Assembly: GCA_036426205.1 (NCBI GenBank)
Contig: CM071570.1
Span: 77,824,547-77,888,546, forward strand
Direction: 5' to 3'
Source: Ascaphus truei
Lineage: Eukaryota > Chordata > Amphibia > Anura > Ascaphidae
Length of the DNA stretch: 64,000 nucleotides
The notes beneath the pieces were generated by a model. The model did no database searches. It had not been told where the DNA came from and worked only from the letters and a program-made list of their open reading frames with translations. Both the position numbers and the translations under genes were made by a program. Shown piece after piece: positions 1-49,735 of the stretch. Position 1 is the stretch's first letter, and the number at the start of each line of letters is the position of its first letter.

Positions 1-470
1 TCGTGGGGTCTCCTCAGACTGATTGCGATGGGACACAGATAATTTCGCCCTTGAGGAAAAATGATAGTATATTGTTGATGGGGGAGATGGTGAATGGGGA
101 ATCTAATGACAGATTTTGTTAGGAGGATGTGTGGTGATAGCTTTGATGTAAATCTTTGAAAATGCTATTATGTTATTTTTTTTGTTTTTTTCATTATTAT
201 TTGTGTTAATGTGTTGAATTTTGAAATCATAAGTATGATGAGCAATACTAAAAACAATGTTGTGTAAAAGTATATTTTTCTGTGTTTCTTATTGGGTTTT
301 TTCTTTCTTTCTGTAATTATGACATTGAGTGCTGAATATAGGGGGAAACATTTCTGCTCATTCTTTTGATCAACACTGTCATTACTGTATTGTATTGTTG
401 TAATGTTGTTTGATGTTTATGAACCCAATTTAAAAAAAATATTAAAAAAAAAAAAAGAATAAAAAACAGA
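1..470 (+). mobile_element. Probable 3' end of an L1/Tx1-like LINE with poly(A) tail
   Basis: The stretch is T-rich, non-coding and ends in an A-rich tract (about 431-470), as the 3' UTR and tail of a + strand L1-type LINE would. No coding part is visible, so the class is inferred from the tail and from the L1-like endonuclease fragment that follows the MITE at 476-956. Confidence 0.35.
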
Positions 471-475
471 GACTA

Positions 476-956
476 TGGGGCCTATGCAGAGAGCAGCGAA
501 TTTTAAAATTGGCGAATTTATTAAAAAGTAGCTTTTTTGGAGAGTTTTAATCTCCATATGCAGAAAAGTGCGAATTCTGCTATGTTTAACATGGATGCGT
601 GTGGCGAGTTTAAATTGGCGAGATGCGCGCTTCAGAAATGTGTTAAAACAAATTCGCGGCTTTTTTTTTCCCTTTGCAATGGCCGCGAGCGGCAGTTTTT
701 TCTGGCGAGTTAAAACTGAGACAATCGCGCCATTTTATTGGCGCGAACAGCCGCTAGATGCCGTTCGCGCCTCTCTGCATACGGATATTTTTAAAACTGG
801 CGAGATTGAGGTTCTCGCCAGCCGCGAGGCGAGTTTTATAACTAGAAAAGAAAAATTGGCGCGTTTTTCGGAACTCGCCATTTTCTGCTGCTTTCTGCGC
901 GATTTTCTCCAAAAAATGGCGAATTTCGAAATAGCGCTGCTCTCTGCATAGGCCCC
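476..956. mobile_element. MITE with about 25-bp terminal inverted repeats
   Basis: The left end TGGGGCCTATGCAGAGAGCA is matched in reverse at the right end (TGCTCTCTGCATAGGCCCC), and TA dinucleotides flank both sides. The interior is built from repeated GGCGAGTTT/AAACTCGCC words in both orientations, so the whole element can fold. It has no credible gene; open frames here are by-products of this palindromic sequence. The TA flanks suggest a Tc1/mariner-type insertion. Confidence 0.75.
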
Positions 957-962
957 TATACA

Positions 963-1330
963 TTTTTTTTCTCCCCCTCACGATATTTATACAAGAATCG
1001 ATATTATATATTTGTCTCTGCGAATCTTTTGGATCGAGTCGCCCAGACAAATATAGGCCCTATAACATGGTCGGACCATGACCCAGTGGAAATGGTCCTG
1101 AAACCCCCCTTTATTAGACCCAAGGTTTTCCAGTGGCGTCTAAACGAGTCGCTTTTGAATCAGATGGGGATCAAGGAGGAGATAGGGAATATATTGGTAG
1201 ATTATTTTATGGTAAATAAAGGCTCAGTTGAGAGCCTGACCGACCACTCTCTGGGAAGCCCATAAAGCCTCTATCAGAGGTCAATTTATCACAATAGCTT
1301 CATATAGCCAAAAACCACTACTCCTGATTT
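963..1330 (+). mobile_element. L1/Tx1-like ORF2 fragment (end of endonuclease domain)
   Basis: Translation of the + strand gives ITWSDHDPVEMVLKPP, then RPKVFQWRLNESLLN, and after a frameshift near 1255 EAHKASIRGQF. WSDHDPV is the C-terminal motif of the L1-type APE endonuclease, and the rest is the usual linker before the reverse transcriptase. The copy is truncated at both ends and frameshifted, hence dead. Confidence 0.7.
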
Positions 1331-1449
1331 GTCCAGCCTTATTTTCCCGAACACCTTTCGTATTAGGGGTATTGGAGGAAACATGTAGGCTAGATGGAAT
1401 CTCCATTTAAAAGACAGAGACTGCCTGGATGAAATGTTGTTGAACAGAA

Positions 1450-3840
1450 TGTCATCTATTTTCTAGATTAAGCCATTAGATCTATTTGGGGCAATCCCTA
1501 TTTCTGTACAATCTGTGAGAACTTGAGAAGATGTTTGATAAGGGACCATTCTCCCGGAGCCACTGCTTTCCGAGAATATGCGTATACACATAGATTTCTT
1601 GAGATGTGTGTTACTGTTAGGTCTTCCAATTGTTTCTGCACCAACCTGAAGGAGAGACCTCTTAAAAAAAAGACTTTGTTCCCACTTGTTTTTTTTTTTA
1701 TGTATGTTAGTCGCCAGATTGTCTGATTGCACTTTTAAACTTCTTCCCTTTCCTTATCTGATGAGAAGATCATTGTCTGCATTACTGCTCTTATTGCTAA
1801 GATATTTGCTGGAGTCCCCTGATATATTACGGCCCATTTTCTGATAACCGAGTTGAGCACCACAGCCTGTACCACTTGCGTCTGTGATGACTCAATCTTC
1901 GTCTCTCAGAGCAACTTAGTTAAATCCTCCTCTGGTTCCCACCATGTCAATGAGTCCCTTACATGCTCTGGAAGCCAAATGATCTGAAGAGAATCTCTTC
2001 TTGGTTTGTCCCATTAATGAATTTTCCAAATAAATTTCAACCTTGTGTCATCTTCTCCATTTCAAAGACCTAAATGGTAGAAGATAGATTGCTTATTCGC
2101 TTCACGCAACATAGAGCCTACAGTCAATCGTTGTTTCTGATAGCCTGTATCCTGTGCATAAGGATTTCTCTTTCATCGTGGGGAAGGCTGATGACTCCTT
2201 GTGACGTGTTAAACGGTATACCTAAGAACCTTAGATTATCTGGTGGAACGAGGCGAGTCCTGCTCTTGTTCACAAGCCATCCATGGAGATCTAAAAAATG
2301 TTGTACTCTAGCAAGTGGAGAATATGTTTGCCTTTATCCTTTATGAAGATCGTCAAGGTAGTGGAATATTTGCATACCTTCTTTCCTTACAGTAGTTCTG
2401 CAACCAAAGTCACTAAGGCTTTCGTGAAGCACTGTGAACTGATAAGACTGATCGATGGCAAATCTTTGACATCTTTCATAACTGCTGGCTATTAAGATGT
2501 GTAAATAAGTGTCCTTGATGTCCCCCGACATCATACAATCTCCTTGATTTGTTTCCGTAATAATTGTGCTCAGCGATTCCATCCTGAATTTTCTTACCTC
2601 GATAAATCTGTTGATTTTCTTGAGATCTTAAACCGCTCTCAATGTTTAGTTCTTTTTTCGCACCAAAAATATTACGGAATAGAATCCCTAAAACACTTGA
2701 TGTAACGGAACTGGCTTTAATGCCTTGTCATTTTATAAACCCTTTATATTTAGCCTTAAAACTGAAGTGGCCTCCTTGCTCCTTGGGACTGTGGACATCA
2801 AAAAGCAGCTTCTTCCAGAAAATATCCATAATCTGTGGATTATGCAGAGTATACAGAAATCTGAAATTGATGGAGTCCAAGTGTCTCGGAAATAGCGGAT
2901 TCTGCCATGACTGGAGATGGTTGAATTCCTCATCTCATCCGAATCTGCCCGAGCTTCTAATAAAGGGACCACGACCAAGGCTGCTCTAGCCCTTTCTCCA
3001 AGACGCTAACCTTGAATATCTTTTTGCAGGTCTGTAAGCACTCATATCTCTTAAAGTTGACCTCTCATTCTGTTGAGTTGATATGGTAAACGTTCTCAAT
3101 CTCCATTCTTCGGGTAGAAAAATATTCTCCCACCCCTTCTTCCGAACAACAGTTGTCCTTCAAGTTGGAGCAATCTGCTAGCCAAAATCAAAGTCAGAGA
3201 TCACTCCTTGTTGCCACCGACATGGCTATAGATCTAGTGGACAGCCTCACCAAATCGTTTCTCATAGAGCATTAATGATGGATGGCCTCTTCTATATTGA
3301 AAATCTATAACGTGATATCACTGGACACTGATGTTATGACAACCGCTGCAAGATGCTCCTGCTGCTACTGTATGAATTACTTTTAGAGCATTTTCCATGT
3401 GTCTATCCATGACATCGCGAAAAGAAGTAGCGTCATTGACCAGTAGGGTTGTCCTCCTAGCGAACCTTGATGAGTAATCCCAAGCTTCCACATCCTTGTT
3501 TTCAAAGTGGTACATCCTAGAGAATTTTCTAGATCAAAACCTTCTTGACCGGTTGATACCACTTGGACATAATCATATCTTTGATTACATCATGGACTAA
3601 GATGGTTCTAAGCGTTCACATCCAATTATTAGGTTGTCTGTGGGCTTTAATATCACCAGAAATTCATTGACTGCTTTAACGAGCAGATCCACCAGCTCCA
3701 GAACAAAGGCTGACGTTTCTTCTACTACCATGTCTATCCATACTGGTGTGAGATCGTGTCCTCTTATTACCTTTGCTTTTGGACTCAGAGGAGGCTGTTT
3801 CAATACAGTTTGTCACTGCCTTCTTTATCCAGGATAGGAA
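1450..3840 (-). mobile_element. Degenerate DIRS-like retrotransposon (gag-like end, RT, RNase H)
   Basis: The minus strand carries a run of broken reading frames in the order expected for DIRS elements. At 3515-3318 there is a gag-like stretch ending in ATSFRDVMDRHMENALK. At 2582-2334 lies the reverse transcriptase with DIKDTYLHI, QRFAI, YQF and IFHYLDDL (the YLDD catalytic box). At about 2300-2200 follows TRLVPPDNLRFLGIPFNTS, and at about 1890-1830 an ITDASGTGCGAQLG RNase H-like motif. At 1732-1463 the stretch QSDNLAT...THLK...GRMVP is the RNase H tail. Many stops and frameshifts show it is old. The tyrosine recombinase and terminal repeats were not found. Confidence 0.72.
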
Positions 3841-4363
3841 ATCAGACATGTGTTCCAGTGTTCATTAGCCACATATTTTAATCAATATTCATATAGCTTT
3901 TTGTTCTCCAGTGCAGACTTGTCACAGCCTAAACAATACTATGTTTTCCTTGCGCCAGGCTCTGTGGAAAATCTAGATCCAGGACTACAGAAGACACAAA
4001 TCACAAATTTTCATTGAATGAAAATATATAAAAAAATAAATGATTCAAAATAGTATTAAACATATCTAAAGTCCCTGGACACTTACCTCAGTACTACACT
4101 AACAGAAGTCTTAGTTGAGGAAGCTTCCATTGGATGAACAGAGCTTGGCAGCATGGTCCATAACTGGGCTTCCCCTGACAAGCAACACTGAGCGCAGGGG
4201 CTTCAGAGGGATAGAGACCAGAATTCCCTTCGACTGGACTTCAAGCAGTCAGGTATTCTCCAAACATCCAGAAAAACAAACCTATAGCACAAAGGAGAAG
4301 AAACAGTGTGCAATATGTAATCGAAAAGGGCAATTCCCACTTTGATGGTCCACACAATAGCAG
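3841..4363. other. Unassigned AT-rich DNA
   Basis: No gene, RNA or repeat could be recognised. It lies between the DIRS remnant and the GC-rich MITE, downstream of the TMEM87B 3' end. Confidence 0.4.
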
Positions 4364-4373
4364 GCATCAATCC

Positions 4374-4946
4374 ATGGGCGTCCGCAGGAGGGGGCAAGGG
4401 GTGGCGCTTGCCCCCCCCTGGATCACTCGCAGCCCCGAGATCCCGCAGGGTGTCCGGCCTGCTGCTTGTGGGCCTGCTCCCCCTCCCAACGTGGGACGGA
4501 GGGTGGGGACCCAACCCAGCCAACCCAGCATCCACCGCGCGCGTGCGACAAACCAGGTTCCCCCGCACATGCCTCCTGTCCCAGGCAGCAGCCGCAGGGG
4601 ATGCTGGAGCCGCCTGCCAGTCTGACGTGTCCCCCCCAGCCCACCTCCGCGCGCCAACCCAGCAGCTGCTGCGGGAGATGCTGCAGCCGCCCGCAAATCT
4701 CGCCCCCCCTAAGCCACCCACCCTCCATGCGCCAACCCAGCAGCACCGCGGGGGATGCTGCATCCGCCCCCCCCTCCCTCCCCAGCCTCCCCCCCCCCTC
4801 CTCCCTCATCCGCCCCCCCCCCTCCCTCCGCAGCCGCCCCCCCTCCCTCCCTCCCAGCACTCGGGAATGAGGTGGCTCTCATTGGTAGCACTACCAATGA
4901 GTTCAAATTATGCCCCCCCCCCCAAAAAAAATCTGTGGACGCCCAT
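4374..4946. mobile_element. GC-rich MITE with 10-bp TIR and perfect 10-bp target duplication
   Basis: The element begins ATGGGCGTCCGCAGG and ends CTGTGGACGCCCAT. The same ten bases, GCATCAATCC, lie directly outside both ends (4364-4373 and 4947-4956). The interior is C-rich with long C runs and repeated CAACCCAGCAGC and CCCTCCCTCC words. Overlapping open frames on both strands come from this composition, not from a gene. A hAT-type origin is possible, but 10 bp is long for hAT, whose duplications are usually 8 bp. Confidence 0.82.
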
Positions 4947-4956
4947 GCATCAATCC

Positions 4957-5560
4957 TAATGGGCTCCAGGTCCACTCGGTATGATGCCATGAAGAGGACA
5001 GAGATCCAAAACTGCTGGGCTTTGAATCTCTTCAAGTAAGCCACAAAACCTAGCCAAAAAACACCACCACCTAGGAGTAACTAGGGTTTTTTGGATCCAG
5101 GGCAAGTCCCTCCAACTGTGCAGCCCTTCCCACACGCACACTACACTACATACCGACAGCATACTCACACCTCACACTGCCGACATGGAGAGGAGGGGCG
5201 AGCAGAGTCCTGCAGCTCTGTTTCCCCCCCCCCCCCCATCCCTGTGACTGGCTGCAGCACTGGCTGACAGGTGAGTGCAGTGCCAGTGAGCGAGGAATTT
5301 GGGGAAGAGACATGCAGGTCCCCACCAGCTTGAATAGGAACCAGCACACAAATGTAACCTAGGGCCCCAAGTTAAGGTGTACAAAAAAAAGAATAATCTT
5401 TAGCAATAGAGGTACATGGCTCTCTCCGTGTAGTCATATTGCACACATTGAGAACAAAAAGTTAAAACTTTTTTTCTCTTAATCCAGTACACACGTTATA
5501 GGGACATGCAGTATTCAAATAACGCTTGCAAGGCATCACTGGACACATTCACTCTTTAAT
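4957..5560. other. Unassigned region with a C homopolymer
   Basis: It contains a run of C at about 5224-5238 and no recognisable gene. Short open frames lack family features. Confidence 0.35.
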
Positions 5561-5564
5561 GCTC

Positions 5565-5860
5565 CACCTACCTGATGGAAGGCTCAATAGGGCTCGAAAC
5601 GTTGTTGTGATATGTCCTTGTTCATCGTTCACTGTTACCTCTGCTGTGTCAACCAGTTCCCCACTTGATATGTACTGCCCTACACATTTCGTCAGTGCAG
5701 ACTTCAAGGGGCATAATAAAACAACCCCTAATGTCCTCTCCTATAAATGCCTGTTATAAAGGGCACACAGCCCGAAACGCATAGGTGTGGTGCTGTTGAA
5801 GACATCTGTGGGCTTTTTTGTCTGATCCTATTATGAAATAAAAGGTTTTTCTTTTTTAAC
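5565..5860 (+). repeat. Repeat carrying two GAAACG hairpin motifs
   Basis: Two short blocks have the same design, a small stem followed by GAAACG: CTGATGGAAGGCTC...GCTCGAAACG at about 5571-5601, and GGGCACACAGCCCGAAACGC at about 5761-5780. They are followed by an AATAAAAGG stretch (5837-5845). Similar motifs recur near 31391, 31440, 50391, 51770 and 20354. The layout recalls a decayed hammerhead-type ribozyme domain, as found in some Penelope-like elements, but the catalytic CTGATGA box is not intact. Confidence 0.4.
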
Positions 5861-7450
5861 CAGTGAGCCTCCTCCTGCTTTTTTGGCAGTGCACTGCCTG
5901 CTTTCTCTTTAAACTGACTTAAGGATTGATTCAGTGTCGGCCATTATGTTGCCCCAGAGTAGGATTTTAGTTGATTGCTATGCAGGTTTGTTAGTTCGTT
6001 TTCATTCAAAGGTAATCAAATGTAGCATATGTGACAGTGAGGGGGTAACCAGGCTCACTAATAAAGGTCAAGCCCACTTGGTTGCCCCTGATCCATGTTT
6101 TGGGGTCCTAGAGTGTCAGCTCTTAGGCCCGACTGTTATATATGTACTACCATGCATTGTATGTAAAATATGCGACAATAAAGAATTTGTATGATTTTGC
6201 CTTTCCAGGGGTGGTAGAAAGCAGAGATTGCTAGGCTATGAGTTTCAGGGTGGGTTTTGCAGAGAAAATGTGGCCAAATTGTGGCTATGTAGTGGGGTTC
6301 CAGAGTTGCTGGATACCACAATAATGTAGCCTGGAATCAGGTCAGAATCCCGGATACATATAGGCACAACTCTCCGGTCAAAATTCTACCCGGAAAACGT
6401 TTTTGCAGCTCACCGCCAGGAGTTCCTGCTTCAGCACAAACCAGAAAGGTAAAAGGGGCATAGGATGTAAGGTATCCCCAGAACGGTCCCTAGTATAAAG
6501 GTAGATGCCCAGGTAATACCCAGGTCACCCTGAACCTGGTATAGGGATTCAGGGGGTACTCCAGCTAAATAATAAAGCTGTGTTTTTTTGTTTTTTTTTA
6601 ATGTAAGTCTGGTTTGCAGAGTTTTAATCATATGCCTAGTGGGAATAAAAAGTAAAAGTTCTCATTCTATCCCTAACACCAAAAAGAGTTAAAGACATTT
6701 TAGCCAGGAAAAGTGTAAAAGTATATTTTATTAACTTTGAATGTTTGTAAGGTATTGTGCTTTATACACTGTGTTATAAGCTGGGACTTTCAAAGACGGA
6801 TCTCTGAAGGGGGGCTCTTGGGCCACCCGTTTTTGGTGCCACTGATCTGCCCTAGGTCCGTACTTCAAAGTCAGATGCTGCCAGAGATGTTAAGAGTCAT
6901 TTGGGCAGGATGGTGAGGTTGAATACCCTCGTCAGGGAAAGAATGCCATCGCTGCCAGCATTTACCCTCCCAGACTTGTCTTCTGAATGACAAGTGGCTA
7001 GGGTGACAAACTCACCCATGCCCCCATTGCATTCAGAAGACCTGCTTGCCCGGCTTTGGAAGACTGGCAGCCCTCTGATTGGCTGATTGTATAGTTCCCA
7101 GGCTCGGATTGGTTGTAGTATTTCAGATTCATTCATGAAATACTATAAGAAACCCAGCAGCCAATCCAGACCTCAGATTCTAAGCGGCAGGACAGCAGCG
7201 GCGGATTTGAACTGACCAAAAGATGCTCTGTGAGAAATAGACGCAAGCCGGCTTCAGAAAGTCCCACTTTTTGGCACCAAGTTCTGAAAAGAGAACGTAG
7301 CAGTCGCGGCTGGAGCTACAAGCCGTAAAGAGTACCAGGACGTTTGGTACTCACTCCCAGTCAAGGGATTTCAGCACCTCCAGAGTGTAAAGAGCGGTGG
7401 CGGCAGGAACTGCATGCCGATTCCAGCCCGTTTCGGGCTTAGTCCCGGTC
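5861..7450. other. Unclassified, possibly LTR- or repeat-derived DNA
   Basis: No protein family is recognisable. The segment 6420-7450 is more GC-balanced than its surroundings and could be a transposon remnant. I see no flanking repeats that prove it. Confidence 0.3.
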
Positions 7451-7458
7451 ATCTAGAG

Positions 7459-7749
7459 CAGCGGTGCACAAACTTTTTATGCTGCGGCCCCCTTCCCGGG
7501 AGCTGCAGCGTTCACGCCCCTCTCCCAATGTCTCAGAGTCAAATGACGTTGTGACCCCACCACATCCTTTGACACGCGTTGCCATGGCGACGCTTGGCCG
7601 AAGACCTGGCTGGCAGCAGGTAAATGAGTCACAGAGGCCTCACGCATCCCCCGGCATTTAATTTAAATGCCGTGGGGAAGAGCCCGGGCTTCTGTATCCG
7701 CCCGCGCACCCCCTAGAAATTCTCCCGCCCCCCAGTTTGCGCACCGTTG
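7459..7749. mobile_element. hAT-type MITE, family A (CAGCGGTGC...GCGCACCGTTG)
   Basis: The terminal inverted repeats are CAGCGGTGCACAAACT and AGTTTGCGCACCGTTG. An 8-bp target duplication is visible as ATCTAGAG (7451-7458) and ATCTAAAG (7750-7757). The same family occurs at 25513, 40951, 43026, 49529, 55235 and 59500. Confidence 0.82.
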
Positions 7750-8339
7750 ATCTAAAGGACATTGTAAAGACTTTGATCTCTGTGCTCGTTCACTAGGAAA
7801 GGTAAGTTTTGTAGGCCAGACCCCCCAGTAAATGTGTTTTCCTCTGTATAATTGTAATCCACTGTGTGTACGTCTGTTTCTATGGAATAAATGACAATTT
7901 GTTTTACTTCTTGGTTTTGCTCAGTGATATGATTCACGTTAAAGGTGTAAATTCCTGGTCTCCCGTGACAGCATATACTAAAAAAAGAAAAAAGTACAGC
8001 AAGGAATGTTGCTTTTTTTAACTTTTTGGGCTGTAACGTATCCTTAATGCTTGGCATAAATGGCCTGAAGTGCGTGAATGTGAAGCAATAAAAAAAGTAA
8101 CCACCTTCAGCATGAAAAATAATATTCATCACTGATAAAGTACTGTATACGTTACAACTTGCATTGTATACAATGTTTAAATATTATTATGTATAAACTT
8201 CTAAGTGTGCCAAGTGTATTTACTACTCTTCTCTCCTCTCTTATTTTCCATATACTTTATTCCCCTTTGTGTAAATGAAACATTAATAAAATGTTACAAA
8301 AACAACCCGGAGCACGACAAAATATTAATATATAAAAAA

Positions 8340-11300
8340 AAATTTGCAGAGAGAATAAAAAAACAGAAACGCTGTTTTATTTAAAGTCAGAATAAGGTTT
8401 AAGGCACAGATGTACAGATTTATTTTTTCAAGTAATGAAATTCCTTCACAATTAACAGACCATTGTTTTTATACTATTAAAAAAAACACAAAATATCTGG
8501 ACAATTCAAGCACTTCTGTCAGCAATAATAGCAAGTTTATAAAACTGGTGAACAAAAGTTTCCAATTTGGTTTAAGTATCTTCAACCATGTAAAAAAATA
8601 TTTTAAATGAGCGTAGCACAGAATTCTAGTAGCTGTAGTAGTCATGGAGACTTACGGATGTGACAAGATCCCGACCTAACCTACTCTTTTCAGCAACAAG
8701 TAGTATCTCTTACTTATACTTCCCCCCCCCCCCCCCCAATAACAACCTACAAATTATCATCTGCCTATTAACAGAACTATTGCTACATTTATCTGTGGGG
8801 GAAAAAAATCTGCACAAATGGGGTCACTTATAGATCACTGTACAGGTGCACATGCTATTCCTGTGCACAGATTTTTAAGTAGCCCCTGGCTGACAAGATA
8901 TGACTTAAAATACAATTCTGCTGTTGCTTAGACGTCAAGTGTGTAAAGTTCATATATTGCTAAATGAAGTGTAATTGTCACATCAGCATGTTTATAGAAA
9001 ACCAAGCAAGGCTTGATAAATGAATACTTTTGTCGAGACCTAATAAGTAGTGTTCTACATTTTCAGTATTTACCGATTTTCACTGATAAATGAACAGGTT
9101 TTTTTTTTGTTTTTTTTGGTTATTTAGTCAAAGGAATTCAGACATCCGTTTATCAACCCTCTTAGTATATTTTTCTGGGTACTTACTTTTAGTTAAACTC
9201 CAACACCTTTGAGCGACAGTTGTGTGTTCTGCAGCTCTGAGATAGAAGCAATTGCTGTTAAACACAGAACAGAAACAGTTCTGATTGTGGCAAATTAAGC
9301 AGTCAAACTCTGCTATGGAGTAGATTCACCAAGCGCTGATGCTGGGTATTACACACCAAATCGGGCAAATCCCAGCATATGACTGACCCACATCAATATC
9401 TTCTTGTTGTTGTACAAATAAGCATAGAATCAATTACATATTTAAAAGCGGTGTCAGCATGTATTGTAGTTAAAACCCGAACACACACAAACAAAAAAAG
9501 GGACCCATTTCGTTTTATTTTAATTTATCACTCATTCCCCATGAAAATTTGCACAATTTTAGGTCTTTTAAGTACTGTAGATTAATACTATTTAAGAAGC
9601 ACAATGTAGACAATCAACTGATAACTAAATTAATGTCACTGTATTATGTCATCAAGTACCAGATACACTGCGGTAGGTTCATGTTCATTAAACCAGAAAT
9701 AGGAGTTTTTCCTTTCTCGTAATGGTGTTAAATAGTTGTAATCTTAATGTTTCAGATTAATTACAATAAAGTTTGTTTAAAAAAAAATAATAAAGTCCTT
9801 CCGCTGAAACATGCGCCCAAAAGACGAGAACGCCACTGTCCAATTGCATGATTGAGAACGTGTTGATCCAGCTGCTCCCACTCCGGAACAATGCATTGTC
9901 CAGCTCCTCCTAGCAACCATCCTTGATCAGAAAATATTTTATGCAAGTATTTTGGACCATAATTCTTGCTTTGTCTCAAGCATGTTATAACATGCTTATC
10001 TTCTTAACTAAATACCATTTTGTAACTGTACACTAGAGGCAATCATGTTATCACCAATTCCAAAGAAAATGTATAGGATTGTTAAATAATTCTTAAATGT
10101 AATCATCTACTGTGATAAACCTATAATTGCTCAAATTTTCATGAAAATTCAGTGATTTTTCTGCAAGACATGATGAAAAATAAAAGGGGTCCCTTTTTTC
10201 TGAACAATTAACTTTATTATTTATTTTTTTGCTTTACAAATAAAAACTGAAAAACGTAGAGCATTACAAATAAGATACCCTTAGAAAGTTGATTCAACTA
10301 TTTTAAGTTTACAAGGCTGATCCACATTTATTTTTATTTTCAGTCATAGTTTCTAAAGTTGTGTATGTTCCCTCTAAAGACATTTTGGAAATAGTGCATT
10401 TTACCATGTGGGTGTCAGTGGTAAGATTGATAATAGTCATTCTTACATCATAGAAATCTACATACAAATGCTGACTGACATGGTTTCAAACCGATTTATC
10501 AGACAGCACTGGCTAGAAGGACTGAAGCGACTATGTTATTCTGGATATTAAGTTCTATACATACTTTTTCCAGCACGGAACTGCATAGCATGGTAACTAT
10601 AATGATTTATAACTGACCCACACTGCATACAAGTGACCATTTTGATTATGATTGCAACCAAAAATACAACAGAGACCTTCTAAGCATGTTGGAAATAGCA
10701 GCTGTATAGAAGGTTATATATATATTTTTCATGCCAGTAGTGACACTTAATGGCATATCCAACAGGCATCTAGTCCAAATGACCATTCATTCAGAGGAGA
10801 CAACAATGACTGAGGTTTTTCTTTTTACATGGAAGTTTCTTCCTCATTGAGATTCACATTTATTACTAGATGTTAAAACAAAATCATGCAAGTCCATTTA
10901 GTTGCATACAGTATACATACACATTCATTAACAAATTCCTTAACCAAAATTCTTGCTTTTTAAAATATAAAGCTGTTTCATAGACAAAATGTTGTATGAA
11001 GCAAATAAATGAGTGCGTAGAATTCTGCATTTAATCCTACAAATGCTTAGAATATAACGTCAGAAAAGCGCAACAATTTAACTCTGGGTTATCGGTTTTC
11101 CTTAAATAATACATAAACAGCACAAAATAAAAAAATGTTATGCATGCAAAGAGTGGTGATCCATTTAATGGAGAGAAAAAAAAAAGGTATGCTTCTGTGC
11201 AGCATTATAAATACAGCAAGTGCATCACCACAATGTATGCATATTATAGGTGCATTGTAATTTCCTCTAGCTCAGCCCTAATTGGTATAAGCCTTCTTGC

Positions 11301-11938
11301 GTCCCGCAAAGCTCCAGATTGTAAATCAACAACAATGCATTAGATAGCCAAGTAAAATGTACAAACAAAAAACACTAAAAACACAAAACTGGGATGACAA
11401 AAAAAAAATTAACTAAAGATGTTGTTTTAACTTGATTAGCAGGGGTATACCAATCATGGCTCCATCTTTAGAAAGAGCTCAGGTAACCTTATGGAGTGGA
11501 AAAGCTAGTATACACAGATCCTCCATACGCTGTACGCTCCTAATATACTACAGTATAAATCCATGGAATAAGTTACGTTTTGAAAGGTCTAGGGAAAATA
11601 AAATTTGTTGGTGTCTGATTCTGTGTCAAACTGATTGCGTGCAATTTAAGGCAAATGTCTCAAGAAACGAATTTTTAGAAAATGTTGAATGTACAAAAAA
11701 TAAAAGTTTAATTTCACATATTTCTTTCATAAACTGTTAAAACCCTGCCCCCTCCCCCCTCAAAAAAATACAGAAAAAAAACTAAAACAAATTACTTCGC
11801 CACCTGTAAGACAGTGCAAGGTTTGGAAGATCACTTATAATTTAACAGAATTAACACACCAAAGATTGTAACCCCTTCAATGCTGAAGAAGTCTGCCCCA
11901 AAATAGGCCTCTAGTGCGGTGAAGCAGTTTAGCAGGCA
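8340..11938 (-). other. Repeat-poor AT-rich DNA, possibly TMEM87B 3' UTR and downstream flank
   Basis: No transposon or gene could be recognised in about 3.6 kb just downstream of the TMEM87B stop codon. The lack of repeats contrasts with the rest of the window and would fit a long 3' UTR. Several minus-strand AATAAA signals (TTTATT on the + strand, for example near 10213, 10329 and 8375) are present, and I cannot say which is used. A C run lies at 8722-8738. Confidence 0.3.
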
Positions 11939-48626
<36,688 letters not shown>

Positions 48627-49528
48627 GCTGAAGCCCCCCTGCTGGCTTCCCGGCGCCGGTCTCTTCATCCACTGTGTACACACCGCCCCCTTTGTATCTC
48701 TCACACTGTGAGCGTGCGCGGGGCTGCCTGCGCCAACCCGGAGCCTGGCTCACCTGAACGGTGGTGACATCACTGTTCCACCTGGAGGAAGGAGGGTGAC
48801 GTGTACACCGCCCCTTTGTGGTGACATCCCAGGAGGGAGGGGGGTGACGTGTGAGGAGGAGGAGCGGCATGTGGAGCAATGTAGGCGCGTTCCAAGACAC
48901 AACAATGACACATACACGCACGCGCCGCGCGCCCTACCCCCCCCCCCAAAAAATAACTGCACCATATGTATCAAAGAAGAAAGTTCCGTTGAAAATAATA
49001 GGGTTTTTTTTTACCTTCATACATAAACCTATATATCCTTTTTTCAGATCAGCTCTTCAACTGCTTCTTCATAGTGACCAGAACTCACAGGAGTACAAAG
49101 GACACTAACTTATTGTAATGTGATTGGAGATAAGTTGAAAGACTTTGACATTTACATTTCTATGTTTTGCCTGCATTTATAACATCAGTAAAGTTCAGTT
49201 TTAAGTTAGCTTAATCCTGTTGGTACCTTATGGGTGTAGCTACAACTTCATGGGTTCTGACACTAAGGCCCCATGACTTGCTAGCTACGTTCCTTCAGAC
49301 CATGCTCGGTTTTCTAGGAGAGATTGCCTTGTGAACGCAATCTGTTGCTAAGTAGAATAGAAGGAGGACTCCATCCATTCCGTTCTATCATGTTCAGAGA
49401 AGCGGTCACGTGATTGCGAGTGTCGGATGTGCCGTGGCGCAAACTGTTTGTATGTGTGTCACGTACAGCACCCCTTTGAGCATGTGGCCTGTATATGGCA
49501 CAAGGGTTAATACCCAGATCTCTAGCTC

Positions 49529-49735
49529 AGGGGTGTGCAAACTGGGGGGGTGACATTTTGTGGGGAGGGGGGGTGTATGGCGCTTGAGGCCCCACGCTCT
49601 CCCCACAAAATTGAAATAAAATGCAGTGGGAGCGTGCGAGGCCTCTTACCTGCTCTCCGGCAGCTTCTGGCGACACCTTGTCTTCACAACGCAGAGTCAA
49701 ATGGCAACGCGACATCACATGCAACCAGAGTTAAT
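49529..49735. mobile_element. hAT-type MITE, family A, right end lost
   Basis: Starts CAGGGGTGTGCAAACTGGG with the family interior (GAGGCCCCACGCTCTCCCC, AAATGCAGTGGGAGCGTGCG), then breaks off where the next repeat begins. Confidence 0.68.

Noticed and set aside
4203..4959. Overlapping long frames on both strands, Pro- or Gly-rich
   Set aside because: They are products of the C-rich interior of the MITE at 4374-4946.
5571..5601. Functional hammerhead ribozyme
   Set aside because: CTGATGG replaces CTGATGA and the outer stems are not convincing; kept only as a motif family.
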